A stretch of DNA of 44,034 nt, from contig JAJZJW010000012.1 of assembly GCA_021809845.1 (NCBI GenBank), positions 23,192 to 67,225 on the forward strand, in the 5' to 3' direction. Made by a program: the position numbers and the translations under genes. Below the pieces are notes generated by a model, which searched no databases, was not told the DNA's origin, and worked only from the letters and a program-made list of their open reading frames with translations. This document shows positions 8,639-16,210 of this stretch, in pieces. Origin of the DNA: a bacterium (GTDB lineage Bacteria; SZUA-79; Acidulodesulfobacterales; Acidulodesulfobacteraceae). Numbering within the stretch: the stretch's first letter is position 1; the number at the start of each line of letters is the position of its first letter.

Positions 8639-9548
8639 ACAGAAAATCGATTACTACTTCAATATGCTCCGTTATATTGCTGCCGATAAAATTGCTTCCC
8701 AGCAATTTAAATTTTTCAGGGTCATCGCTCACATAATATTTTTCATAAGTTTTAGCAGTCTTACTATTTAGCATTTTGTTGCTAATTAAAAAATTTTTTA
8801 TTTCTATGGCAACTTCTTTTCCTGAATCAATAATTTCTGTGTTATCATCTGCAAAATCTAAGATGATTTCTTTTAACATCGGATAATGCGTACATCCAAG
8901 AACGATGGAAAGCGGATTGCTTTCAATGACAGGCTGTAAATAATATTTTATTACATCACGTGTAATATCGGAATCAACCAATCCTTCTTCTACAAGCGGG
9001 ACTAGTAAAGGACACGCCTTTTCTATAATTTTAATATTTATATTTGCGCCGTTTTTATAATTATTTAATCTGTTTATTGCATCGGAATAAGCCTTGCTTC
9101 CAATAGTTGCAGATGTTCCGATAATTGCTATAGTTTCTATACCAGACAAATAGGCTGTATCTTCGCAAATTGTTTTTTTATTTGTAATTATGTTATTTTT
9201 ACTGCGGCTTCTTTCAATCAATTTTTTATAAGCGCACCTGGCACCCGGTTCTATTACACCGAAAATAGGTATGTCAAATTCTTTTTTTAATTCATCGAGC
9301 GCTAGACTTGATACAGTATTGCAAGCAACTACAATAAGTTTTACATTCTGTTTTAACAAAAATTTCGTAATTTCTTTTGAGTATCTTAAAATTGTTTCTT
9401 TCGATTTGTTCCCGTAAGGCACCCTTGCCGTATCACCGAAATATATGAGATTTTCATATCTAAGCAATTGCCTTATTTCTTTAAATACGGTCAAACCGCC
9501 CAATCCGGAATCAAAAATACCTATCGGTCGGCTATTATCTGTTAACAT
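8637..9548 (-). CDS. murI: Glutamate racemase
   Basis: MurI interconverts L- and D-glutamate in the cytoplasm and supplies D-Glu for MurD. The 303-residue protein carries the three family signatures: GIFDSGLGGLTV (about 10-21), VACNTVS with catalytic C76, and GCTHYPM with catalytic C219 and H221. An insert around residues 113-132 makes it longer than the usual ~265. The ATG at 9548 gives the expected N-terminus just before the first motif. It lies upstream of metH on the same strand, and the wider region also has murT and gatD, which would act on the same D-Glu residue. Proximity to those genes is suggestive but they are not in one operon. Confidence 0.95.
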   Translation of the reverse strand: MLTDNSRPIGIFDSGLGGLTVFKEIRQLLRYENLIYFGDTARVPYGNKSKETILRYSKEITKFLLKQNVKLIVVACNTVSSLALDELKKEFDIPIFGVIEPGARCAYKKLIERSRSKNNIITNKKTICEDTAYLSGIETIAIIGTSATIGSKAYSDAINRLNNYKNGANINIKIIEKACPLLVPLVEEGLVDSDITRDVIKYYLQPVIESNPLSIVLGCTHYPMLKEIILDFADDNTEIIDSGKEVAIEIKNFLISNKMLNSKTAKTYEKYYVSDDPEKFKLLGSNFIGSNITEHIEVVIDFL

Positions 9549-10173
9549 TGTATATTTGTTATGTATTTTTATAATTATATTAACTTTAATAATATTGCCT
9601 ATGCCTTTATATTACCTTTTCCTTTATATTACCTTTACCTTTATATTGCCTCTGCCTGTATTGATATTTAATTTTTTTTATAATTTATAATTTATAATTT
9701 TAAAACTGATTTTTTTATGCTATATTATTCAGAGATTCTTATTGATATTTGATTTTTTTTATAATTTATAATTTATAATTTTAAAACTGATTTTTTTATG
9801 CTATATTATTCAGAGATTCTTATTGATATTTGATTTTTTTATAATTTATAATTTTAAAACTGATTTTTTTATGCCATATTATTAGAAATTATGTTATATA
9901 TCGTAATATAATTTTATTTGTTATTTATTTGTTCGTTTTTCTATTTGTTAAACATCTCATATTTCTCATATACATATCTTAAATGAAAAATTGCACATTA
10001 TCAAATAAAAAAACAAATTGTATACACAGAATATATGATATATATAATTGGAATTAATAATTTATTATATATTGGCTGCATATATTGGCTGTCTTATTTA
10101 GCTAAACCGCTAATCCACGATTACCCAATAATAAATCTTATCGGTTATTTTATCTAAAGGAGATTATAATATT
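9549..10173. other. Long AT-rich intergenic region between divergent murI and queF
   Basis: This 625-bp gap separates two divergently read genes and must hold both promoters, but no clear -35/-10 pair stood out. It contains pyrimidine-rich CTTTATATTACC-type short repeats (about 9603-9655) and the 81-bp tandem array at 9660-9885. No preQ1 riboswitch pattern was found ahead of queF. Confidence 0.6.
9660..9885. repeat. 81-bp tandem repeat, about 2.8 copies
   Basis: Copies start at 9660, 9741 and 9822, each opening with ATTGATATTT. The first two differ at a single visible base; the third has lost one ATAATTT segment and is truncated. Each copy contains TTTTAAAACTGATTTTTTTATG. Near-identity of the copies points to recent expansion. 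Confidence 0.9.
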
Positions 10174-10602
10174 ATGTCTGATATATATGAACAATACAAC
10201 CACTATGACGATAACAAATATAAAGAAAAAAGATTTGACATTAAAAACGAAGCAAGTATAGACGTAAAAGTTTTAGAAACAATCCCTTTCAATTATCCTC
10301 AGAGCGGAACCGAAGTAAATATAGGAACAAAAGAATTTACTTCAGTTTGCCCATGGAGCGGGCTTCCCGATACGGCAGAGCTTAATATAAAATATATACC
10401 CAATAACACTCTTGTTGAAATGAAGTCACTAAAATATTACCTGTTATCTTTTCGGAACATCGGGATACTTCAGGAACATGCCGTAAATAGAATATTAAAC
10501 GATTTGACTAACTTATTAAAACCCCAATATATGGAAATTGAAGCAAAATTTGAATCAAGGGGCGGACTTAATACAATAGTAAAAGTTAAATACAACATTT
10601 AG
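10174..10602 (+). CDS. queF: NADPH-dependent 7-cyano-7-deazaguanine (preQ0) reductase
   Basis: QueF reduces the nitrile of preQ0 to preQ1 in queuosine tRNA modification. The 142-residue protein is the short unimodular type. The catalytic Cys is C59 in TSVCPWSGLPD, with the companion Asp D66, and the NADPH/substrate segment is MKSLKYYLLSFRN. Where B. subtilis QueF has His-Glu in FHE, this protein has Gln-Glu (ILQEH, E101 kept). A good AGGAG Shine-Dalgarno lies about 9 nt before the ATG. It is transcribed alone here; other queuosine genes are not in the window. Its last ~40 bp are copied downstream of the stop. Confidence 0.94.
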   Translation: MSDIYEQYNHYDDNKYKEKRFDIKNEASIDVKVLETIPFNYPQSGTEVNIGTKEFTSVCPWSGLPDTAELNIKYIPNNTLVEMKSLKYYLLSFRNIGILQEHAVNRILNDLTNLLKPQYMEIEAKFESRGGLNTIVKVKYNI

Positions 10603-10685
10603 ATATTTCTAATTTCAACGGGATTATTTTAACTACGCATTGGCGGACTTAATACAATAGTAAAAGTTAAATACAAAATTAGATA
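10561..10685. repeat. Duplicated 3' end of queF
   Basis: Bases 10561-10604, which cover the last codons and stop of queF, recur at 10642-10684 with one C-to-A change and one missing T. The two copies share GGCGGACTTAATACAATAG and continue to AGATA. The second copy is non-coding. The same kind of event is seen at the HNH gene and at ruvX. Confidence 0.9.
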
Positions 10686-10704
10686 AAAGGCGCTTTTATT
10701 TTTA

Positions 10705-11109
10705 TTATTTAAAGTATTGTATCAGTTCTATCATATTATCATCAGGATCTTTAACGAATGCTAATTTCATACTCTTATCGAGCGAATAAAAAGGTTCGCG
10801 CGTAAATACTGCTCCTTTTTCTTTCATGGCAATAAAATCTCTGTCTATATTGTCGGTTGCAAAGGCAAAATGCGCAAAACTGCAATTAAGAACATTTATA
10901 TGTCCGAAGTTTGCATCTTCAGTTTTTTCTTTTACATCGGAAATAAGTTCTATTTCAAAATTTGATTCATCATCCTGTAAAAAAACTAGCGTTGTTTTAT
11001 GCGCTTCAATATATTTTTTTTCTTTAATATGCATATTTAATATATCGGTATAGAAGGACAAAGATTTGTTTAAATTTGCGGTTTTTATGGCGGCGTGTAT
11101 CAGCTTCAT
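10705..11109 (-). CDS. gloA: Glyoxalase I / VOC-family metalloenzyme
   Basis: This 134-residue protein has the paired beta-alpha-beta-beta-beta modules of the vicinal oxygen chelate superfamily. The length and the four metal-ligand positions of bacterial glyoxalase I are all present: H5, E54 (in EIELI), H80 (in FAHFAFA) and E128 (in DDNMIELIQ). Glyoxalase I isomerises the methylglyoxal-glutathione hemithioacetal to lactoylglutathione. Whether glutathione is available in this organism is unknown, so another thiol or a related VOC reaction is possible. The ATG at 11109 is the natural start. It converges on queF and has no operon partner. Confidence 0.85.
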   Translation of the reverse strand: MKLIHAAIKTANLNKSLSFYTDILNMHIKEKKYIEAHKTTLVFLQDDESNFEIELISDVKEKTEDANFGHINVLNCSFAHFAFATDNIDRDFIAMKEKGAVFTREPFYSLDKSMKLAFVKDPDDNMIELIQYFK

Positions 11110-11650
11110 AATGATTTTTCCTTTTTAATTATTTTATTATTGGGTTATATCTAAATAATTACTAACCATGTCTATATAGTTATATTTTTATTTTGCAGTT
11201 ATATTTGAGATTTATATTTAAAAACCATATTTCATAGTTGTATTTAATAATCATTTTTAGGATTTATATTTGATAGTTGTATTTAATTATATTATTATGC
11301 AATAAAACAATTTAATTTATTTAAATTAATATATTAAATTATGATATAATTGATACAGTTTTAAATTATTAAATAGAATTAAATTGATTATAACGTAACG
11401 GTTTATATAATTTTATCACAATGTCATAACTTATTAAACTATTAAACAAATAAACAGCCTAAATAAAACGATACTAAAAATAATTATCAATTATATATAA
11501 TATAAATATATAAATGATAAATATATAAATATAAGTTATAAAATATAAATTATAAATAAATATAAATTATAAATAAATATAAATTATAAATAAAACCAAA
11601 ATTAAGTTCCTCTTCTCGTCTAATTTTTGCACATTCAATCTAAATAAAAA
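11110..11650. other. AT-rich intergenic region before gatD
   Basis: This 541-bp spacer separates divergent gloA and gatD. It is almost entirely A/T, with short TTATATTTRA-type repeats near 11170-11290 and a 17-bp array at 11544-11594. No ORF or RNA gene is supported, and no confident promoter could be picked against this background. Confidence 0.6.
11544..11594. repeat. 17-bp tandem repeat, three perfect copies
   Basis: Unit TATAAATTATAAATAAA starts at 11544, 11561 and 11578. It lies about 55 bp upstream of the gatD start. Confidence 0.9.
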
Positions 11651-12433
11651 ATGAACAATCATTTATTAAAGTTAAATCTAAATGCTATTGACCTTTATCC
11701 AGAAATTATGAATATATACGGGGACAGAGGAAATATTTTATATTTCAAATACAGAGCTTCGTTATATGGAATAAACGTTGACATTAAATCGGTTACCATA
11801 GGCGAAAAAATAGATATAAACAAAACCGACATTATGTTTATCGGCGGAGGACAGGATGCTGAACAGGCTTTAATTTATAAAGATTTAACCATTAACAAGA
11901 AAAATGAGCTTAAAGAGGCTAAGGACGCAGGCAAAATACTGCTTTCAATTTGCGGAGGCTATCAGCTTCTGCTAAATTACTACAAAGCTGCAGATAACAA
12001 AATAATCGAAGGTATTTCTATTTTTAACGGACATACAATAGCTGAACCGGGAAAACCCAGATTAACAGGAAATATAGCCTCCATTTTCTGCAATATTACA
12101 ATAGTAGGGTTCGAAAATCACGGAGGAAGAACGTATTTGTCCGAATCACAGCAAAGTTTCGGAAAAGTGTTGACCGGATACGGCAACAACGGCACAGATA
12201 AAAGCGAAGGAGCTATAGCTAATAATTTCTATGGAACATATATGCATGGAAGTATTTTGCCGAAAAATTTTATATTTTGCGATATACTTATAGATATAGC
12301 CGTTAAAAATAAATATAAAATCGGTCTTGATGAAATAATCGCAAAAAATAAGAACAATATTGATAATAATTTTGAAATTAATGCAAGAAAAGATATAAAG
12401 GATTTACAAAAAATAATCGGCAAAACAATATAA
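11651..12433 (+). CDS. gatD: Lipid II isoglutaminyl synthase, glutaminase subunit GatD
   Basis: GatD is a class I glutamine amidotransferase that passes ammonia to MurT for amidation of D-Glu in lipid II. The 260-residue protein carries the family opening LYPEIMNIYGDRGNI, the oxyanion region MFIGGGQDAEQ, nucleophile C101 in SICGGYQLL and H199 in GTYMHGSILPKN. These line up with C94 and H189 of the Staphylococcus enzyme. It lacks a synthetase domain, so it needs a partner, and the murT homologue at 3977-5803 is the obvious one. In Gram-positives murT-gatD are normally adjacent; here they are about 5.8 kb apart and on opposite strands. The related CobB/CobQ amidotransferases are less likely given the N-terminus and length. 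No strong Shine-Dalgarno precedes the ATG. Confidence 0.93.
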   Translation: MNNHLLKLNLNAIDLYPEIMNIYGDRGNILYFKYRASLYGINVDIKSVTIGEKIDINKTDIMFIGGGQDAEQALIYKDLTINKKNELKEAKDAGKILLSICGGYQLLLNYYKAADNKIIEGISIFNGHTIAEPGKPRLTGNIASIFCNITIVGFENHGGRTYLSESQQSFGKVLTGYGNNGTDKSEGAIANNFYGTYMHGSILPKNFIFCDILIDIAVKNKYKIGLDEIIAKNKNNIDNNFEINARKDIKDLQKIIGKTI

Positions 12434-12498
12434 TTAAGCGCCTTTTTCTTTTTACATTTTTGTTAATGTTTAAAAAAAGAATAAGGCGCTTAATTTTT
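12432..12498. terminator. Bidirectional hairpin terminator between gatD and the RiPP-like cassette
   Basis: A 13-bp perfect stem pairs AATTAAGCGCCTT (12432-12444) with AAGGCGCTTAATT (12483-12495). It continues inward through T/A-rich pairing to an ACATT/AATGT stem around a 6-nt loop. A T-run follows on the plus strand. It starts at the gatD stop and also lies past the end of the small minus-strand ORF, so it probably serves both converging units. Confidence 0.88.
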
Positions 12499-12531
12499 AT
12501 GTGCCAACTGCACATTTCACTTACAGGATTT

Positions 12532-12636
12532 TCAAGAATAACACGAATCATTAATTCCATAGTTTTCCATCAAAGTTAAATAAAATTCTTCGGCATCCAA
12601 ATTTTCCAACACCGGTTTTTCGTAATTGCTCTTCAT
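12532..12636 (-). CDS. Candidate RiPP precursor peptide (34 residues)
   Basis: This 34-codon ORF runs from ATG at 12636 to TGA at 12532. It follows AAGGAGGTG (12653-12645) with an 8-nt gap, one of the best ribosome-binding sites in the window. The peptide has a charged/hydrophobic N-terminal half (YEKPVLENLDAEEF) like leaders bound by PqqD-type RRE proteins. It ends in a short core-like tail GINDSCYS with a single Cys (C32) and a penultimate Tyr (Y33). It is the third gene after a radical SAM/SPASM enzyme and a PqqD-like protein on the same strand, and ends just before a strong terminator. No known precursor family was recognised. Being translated is well supported; being modified is inferred from the neighbours. 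Possible chemistries include thioether formation at Cys or a change at the C-terminal Tyr. Confidence 0.75.
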   Translation of the reverse strand: MKSNYEKPVLENLDAEEFYLTLMENYGINDSCYS

Positions 12637-12644
12637 GTTTTTTT

Positions 12645-12653
12645 CACCTCCTT
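12645..12653 (-). promoter_or_regulatory. Strong Shine-Dalgarno of the small peptide ORF
   Basis: On the minus strand AAGGAGGTG lies 8 nt before the ATG at 12636. Most other genes here have weak sites, so this one decides that the 34-codon ORF is translated and suggests high expression. Confidence 0.85.
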
Positions 12654-12672
12654 AATTTTAATTAACATTATT

Positions 12673-12945
12673 TTAAGAATATTGTAAAATTATATTTTCA
12701 TTTAAAAATTTTGCAACAATATCATTAAAATCTTTATTTAAAACATCTAAAGCAACATCAAACATTTTTAAGATTTCATCTTTTATTTCATCGCTAGTGT
12801 ATTCACCGCTGCAAAGGGATAAAATAGTAAATGATACAGCATTTAATTTGTATATGTCACCTGTCTGCGTATCAAAAAGCATATACTTATCTGCCCCGTC
12901 ATTATGCAGAATATATTGAGGTAATAGTTTATATTTAACATCCAT
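12673..12945 (-). CDS. PqqD-family peptide carrier (RRE domain)
   Basis: The 90-residue protein is a stand-alone PqqD-like RiPP recognition element. Visible features are the beta-strand pair ending in KYMLFDTQTGDIYKLNAVSFTIL, the helix LCSGEYTSDEIKDEILKMF and a C-terminal helix ending in FLNENIILQYS. Such domains bind the leader of a precursor peptide and present it to a radical SAM maturase. The ATG at 12945 is preceded by AAGAGG about 13 nt away, slightly far. The precursor-like ORF follows after 36 nt. The radical SAM gene lies upstream on the same strand, separated by a 52-bp tandem repeat array. Confidence 0.88.
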   Translation of the reverse strand: MDVKYKLLPQYILHNDGADKYMLFDTQTGDIYKLNAVSFTILSLCSGEYTSDEIKDEILKMFDVALDVLNKDFNDIVAKFLNENIILQYS

Positions 12946-12991
12946 GAGTAGCTGGCAACCTCTTAATTAATTACATAAATTAATTGTACGA

Positions 12992-13138
12992 ATTAGTTGT
13001 ATTTTTTAATTGTATTAATTAATTGCATTTTCTAATTTCATTGATTAGTTGTATTTTTTAATTGTATTAATTAATTGCATTTTCTAATTTCATTGATTAG
13101 TTGTATTTTTTAATTGTATTAATTAATTGCATTTTCTA
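12992..13138. repeat. 52-bp tandem repeat, about three copies
   Basis: Copies begin with ATTAGTTGTATTTTTTAATT at 12992, 13044 and 13096 and are nearly identical. The array fills the gap between the radical SAM gene and the PqqD-like gene, lengthening what would otherwise be a compact operon. Confidence 0.9.
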
Positions 13139-13156
13139 TAAAGTATTTTTATAAAA

Positions 13157-14206
13157 TCAGCTAATCCAGCATTGAGGGTCTTTCTCGTGTATATTTCCAT
13201 GTTCATAATAGCTTATCGCCTTACATCCTCCGCATCTTTTAAAATGCGAACAATTGAGAGCCGAACATGCAGATTGCGGGTAAGCGCCGTTATTATCAGA
13301 AATATTTTTCTTATTTCTTATATCCCATAAAACTTTTGAACCATACCATATTTTGAAGAGACCTTCTTCAACAATATTCCCCAACGGCAAATAGAGTCTT
13401 CTGCAAGGAAGCACAGTACCGTCATGAAGAATGCAGATTGAAGAAAGCCCTACCGGACAAAATCCACCTGCATTTTCATCTACCAGATTCCATAATGGTC
13501 TTGAGGTTATAAGTTTTGTTGCAGATTCCGCAAATACCGCTTTAGACTTTTTATATAAGTTTTTATAAACTCTTTCTAAGTCGTAAGGATTAATAAAAAA
13601 TTCATTTTTTTCTTCTTCATTCATTGTTGTCATTCTTTCAACAGTTAAAGCGTTTACCCCAAGCTCTTTAGCTAAATACAGCATGTCCTCGGCATAATCC
13701 ATATTTTTTTTATGCACCGTAAACATAATAGAAATTTTCAATCCTGCGCTAACTAATTTTTTAACAGTTTCCGTAGTTTTCAAAAAGGTTCCCTTTCCCC
13801 TTATTGCTTCATGTATTTGTGCATTAGGTCCATCAATAGATATTTGAATCTCGGTAATTTTTTTAAATCTTTTAATTTCTTCAATAATATTTTCGTTTAT
13901 CAATGTGCCATTCGATAATATTGCAACATTTTGAAAATTTGGCGAATTTTCTATTAATTCTGCTACATAAAATAAATTAGAAGGGCTTAAAAACGGTTCC
14001 CCTCCTGTCAGTGAAACAAAACCGTCCATTTTCCATTTTGCTAAAGCATCGTCAAGTTTATGAAATATAAGACTTAACTTAGCTAGCTCAGGTTCTTTGA
14101 CTAAATAATCATTCTGATAACAATGAATACACCTTAGATTACAACTGTCTATAAAATGCCACTGAATATAAAATTCATTTTTTTTATTATCGACATAACT
14201 ATCCAT
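13157..14206 (-). CDS. Radical SAM/SPASM peptide maturase
   Basis: The 349-residue protein has the radical SAM cluster motif C22-x3-C26-x2-C29 (DSCNLRCIHC) and the SAM-binding GGEPFLSP. Its C-terminal SPASM domain has C250, C258 and C268 (HDGTVLPCRRLYLPLGNI) followed by C314, C319, C325, C328 and C346. The SPASM domain would bind auxiliary iron-sulfur clusters, as in PqqE, MftC and AlbA. With the PqqD-like protein and the small ORF downstream this is the catalytic part of a probable RiPP cassette. It could instead be an anaerobic sulfatase-maturase-like enzyme, but the RRE neighbour argues against that. The start at 14206 has a weak GGGATAA upstream. Confidence 0.92.
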   Translation of the reverse strand: MDSYVDNKKNEFYIQWHFIDSCNLRCIHCYQNDYLVKEPELAKLSLIFHKLDDALAKWKMDGFVSLTGGEPFLSPSNLFYVAELIENSPNFQNVAILSNGTLINENIIEEIKRFKKITEIQISIDGPNAQIHEAIRGKGTFLKTTETVKKLVSAGLKISIMFTVHKKNMDYAEDMLYLAKELGVNALTVERMTTMNEEEKNEFFINPYDLERVYKNLYKKSKAVFAESATKLITSRPLWNLVDENAGGFCPVGLSSICILHDGTVLPCRRLYLPLGNIVEEGLFKIWYGSKVLWDIRNKKNISDNNGAYPQSACSALNCSHFKRCGGCKAISYYEHGNIHEKDPQCWIS

Positions 14207-14437
14207 AATTTAAGTTTATCCCATAAAAAAAAAATTTCAACATGTCCATAAAAAAAATATATTGATTTTTTTTTTAATAATGATATATATAAATATAAAT
14301 TGTATAATATAAGAGAGATAATATAAGAGATAATATAAGATATAATCTAAGATATAATCTAAGATATAAAAAAGATGATTTATATTTTTTTATTTAAACA
14401 AAATTTATTTAATTTTATTTTTTAAGGAGAGAGCAAC
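14207..14437. other. Divergent spacer between the radical SAM gene and pal
   Basis: This spacer holds A/T homopolymer runs and degenerate GATAATATAAGA-type repeats at about 14310-14370. It must contain promoters for both directions, but none could be assigned with confidence. No second peptide ORF with a usable Shine-Dalgarno was found here. Confidence 0.5.
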
Positions 14438-14998
14438 ATGAACAAAAAAACAAAGATAGGCTTGTCTATTCTTGGACTAGTATTCGGAGTATCCGCAGTT
14501 CTTTCCGGCTGCGCTCCAAAAGTAACTAAAATATCTTCAAGCGCTTTGCCGCCTGCAAAAAAACCGGCAGTGGCTATTCAGCGGCCAACAAAACCCATCG
14601 TTACCCAAAAAATCAATCCTTATTTACGGAAGTATCCATGGCTTGCATCTTACAATATTGCCTCTAATGGTAATAATATCCATTTTGCGTTTAACAAATC
14701 CATTCTTACCCCGCTGGACAAAATGATTTTGAAAAAAGATGCTGTATATTTAAAATATCATCGCAATACCGCCATTCAGATTCAGGGCAACTGCGATAGA
14801 AGAGGTTCGGAGAGTTACAACTTAGCACTCGGTTGGAGAAGAGCAAATGCTGCTAAGGCTTATTTAGAAGACCTTGGCATAAGTGCAGGCAGACTTAAAA
14901 CAATAAGCTTTGGTAAAGAAAAACCTTTATGCAGAGCTCACACACGAGTTTGTTATGCTATAAACAGAAGAGACCATTTTGTACCTGCTTCAAAATAA
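14438..14998 (+). CDS. pal: Peptidoglycan-associated lipoprotein (Pal/OmpA family)
   Basis: The 186-residue protein has a lipoprotein signal peptide with lipobox L22-S-G-C25. The OmpA C-terminal domain (about 75-180) runs from IHFAFNKSIL through QIQGNCDRRGSESYNLALGW and LKTISFGKEKP to the terminal NRR. This domain binds meso-diaminopimelate peptidoglycan and ties the outer membrane to the wall, normally with TolB. It shows the host has an outer membrane. A strong AAGGAGAG site lies about 7 nt before the ATG. No tol genes are adjacent, which is unusual for pal, and it ends at its own terminator. A general OmpA-family lipoprotein is the alternative. Confidence 0.9.
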   Translation: MNKKTKIGLSILGLVFGVSAVLSGCAPKVTKISSSALPPAKKPAVAIQRPTKPIVTQKINPYLRKYPWLASYNIASNGNNIHFAFNKSILTPLDKMILKKDAVYLKYHRNTAIQIQGNCDRRGSESYNLALGWRRANAAKAYLEDLGISAGRLKTISFGKEKPLCRAHTRVCYAINRRDHFVPASK

Positions 14999-15033
14999 AT
15001 TATTTTAGAATAAAAGAAGTAAATTACACATAC

Positions 15034-15086
15034 TCCCCGACAACTTGTTTGTATGATAAATACAGATAAGTTATTGGGGATTTTTT
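15034..15086 (+). terminator. Intrinsic terminator of pal
   Basis: TCCCCGACAACTT pairs with AAGTTATTGGGGA and the stem extends with G-U pairs to about 20 bp around a GATAA loop. TTTTTT follows at 15081-15086. It lies just 3' of pal. Confidence 0.9.
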
Positions 15087-15127
15087 AACGTTTACTATAT
15101 GTTTTTTTCTGTAAGATTAAGATTAAT

Positions 15128-16186
15128 TTATAGTTTTGCTCTTATGTATGCTAAATAATAAGAGGCATAAACATTATTATTATTATTATCCTTTTCAATA
15201 TATTCAGTTCCATAATCTTTAAGAACTTTTTTAAGAATTGAATATCGTGAAAAAATAGACTCGCTCTTAATACTACCGCTGTTATCGCGAACCATTACGG
15301 ATTGGTTATCATTGCCGCTGCTTGCGTTATTTTTGTACGACTCAGTATTTTTTATTTCAGGCACAGTTTTATTAAAATTTTTCTTTACACTAAAATTATT
15401 TATAGAATTTTTGGCTCCTATAAGATTGATTCTTTTAAATAATTCAAAAGCCGTTTTTGCATATTCTTTATGTTCTATAATTTTAAATTCTTCCACGACA
15501 AAACCTTCAGAAATCAATAGTTCTTTAATATAACAGGCATCAGGAAATTTATGCAGAGCTATCTTTTCGGCAGTATTACCGCCTGAATGTTTATCGTAAC
15601 ACCAATTAAGTTCTTTTAAAGTACCTTCGGAAAGAAATGAGCAGATAAATAAATTTTCACTATCTAAATTTAGACTGTTTTTAACGGATTTAATAAAATG
15701 CAACGGTTTATTTAGCCAATGCAAAACCATATTGGAAAAAACAACATTCATCACTCTATTCTTTATCGGCATTTCTTCGCAATCAGCACAACACAGATAA
15801 GCGCTGCCTGTTTCATCGGTTCTAACTTTTAACTGCCCTCTTTTTAATGCTCCTAATGCTATATCAACCCCAAGATAGATAAAATCAAAATTCTTTATTA
15901 TATTTATATTATTATTTATTTTATTTTTAATATACAAAAGCCCGTTGCATGTTCCACAGCCGGCATCAAGAATATTTACCCTGTTTAACCAACTATTATT
16001 ATTAATAAATGCAGTACTATGTTTATGTGCACTATGTTGCGATATAAAAAAAGATAATATATCGTCTGCAATCATTTCAAGTGTGAATTTATGATATGAT
16101 ATTGCATTATCATATTGATGTGAATTTGAAAAATTTTTTTTAATTTTATTTTTATCTATTTTATTAATTTTATTTTTATCTGTCAT
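15128..16186 (-). CDS. bioC: Malonyl-ACP O-methyltransferase-like SAM methyltransferase
   Basis: BioC methylates malonyl-ACP so that fatty-acid synthesis can build pimelate for biotin. The SAM-binding motif I is ILDAGCGTCNG. Downstream are ADCEEMPIKNRVMNVVFSNM and LHWLNKPLHFIKSVKNSL, the order seen in BioC. The opening KIKKNFSNSHQYDNAISYHK matches the BioC N-terminus. An ATG at 16186 is preferred over a TTG eight codons upstream (16210), though neither has a clear Shine-Dalgarno. At ~352 residues it exceeds E. coli BioC (251), partly through a polar, Asn/Lys-rich insertion near the C-terminus. bioF is the next gene upstream on the same strand, which supports the biotin role. No bioH or bioG is in view. 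Confidence 0.8.
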   Translation of the reverse strand: MTDKNKINKIDKNKIKKNFSNSHQYDNAISYHKFTLEMIADDILSFFISQHSAHKHSTAFINNNSWLNRVNILDAGCGTCNGLLYIKNKINNNINIIKNFDFIYLGVDIALGALKRGQLKVRTDETGSAYLCCADCEEMPIKNRVMNVVFSNMVLHWLNKPLHFIKSVKNSLNLDSENLFICSFLSEGTLKELNWCYDKHSGGNTAEKIALHKFPDACYIKELLISEGFVVEEFKIIEHKEYAKTAFELFKRINLIGAKNSINNFSVKKNFNKTVPEIKNTESYKNNASSGNDNQSVMVRDNSGSIKSESIFSRYSILKKVLKDYGTEYIEKDNNNNNVYASYYLAYIRAKL

Positions 16187-16210
16187 ATATGTATGCAGTA
16201 ATTGTGTCAA

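Noticed and set aside
10021-10173. preQ1 riboswitch upstream of queF
   Set aside because: The expected G-rich stem, C-rich strand and A-rich tail are not present in the leader.
12378-12560. Minus-strand 60-codon frame overlapping the small peptide ORF
   Set aside because: It runs through the terminator hairpin and into gatD antisense; the 34-codon frame has the Shine-Dalgarno and the context.
16186-16210. TTGACA at the upstream TTG start of bioC as a promoter
   Set aside because: The matching -10 would be TATGAC overlapping the preferred ATG, so transcription would begin inside the gene; probably chance.
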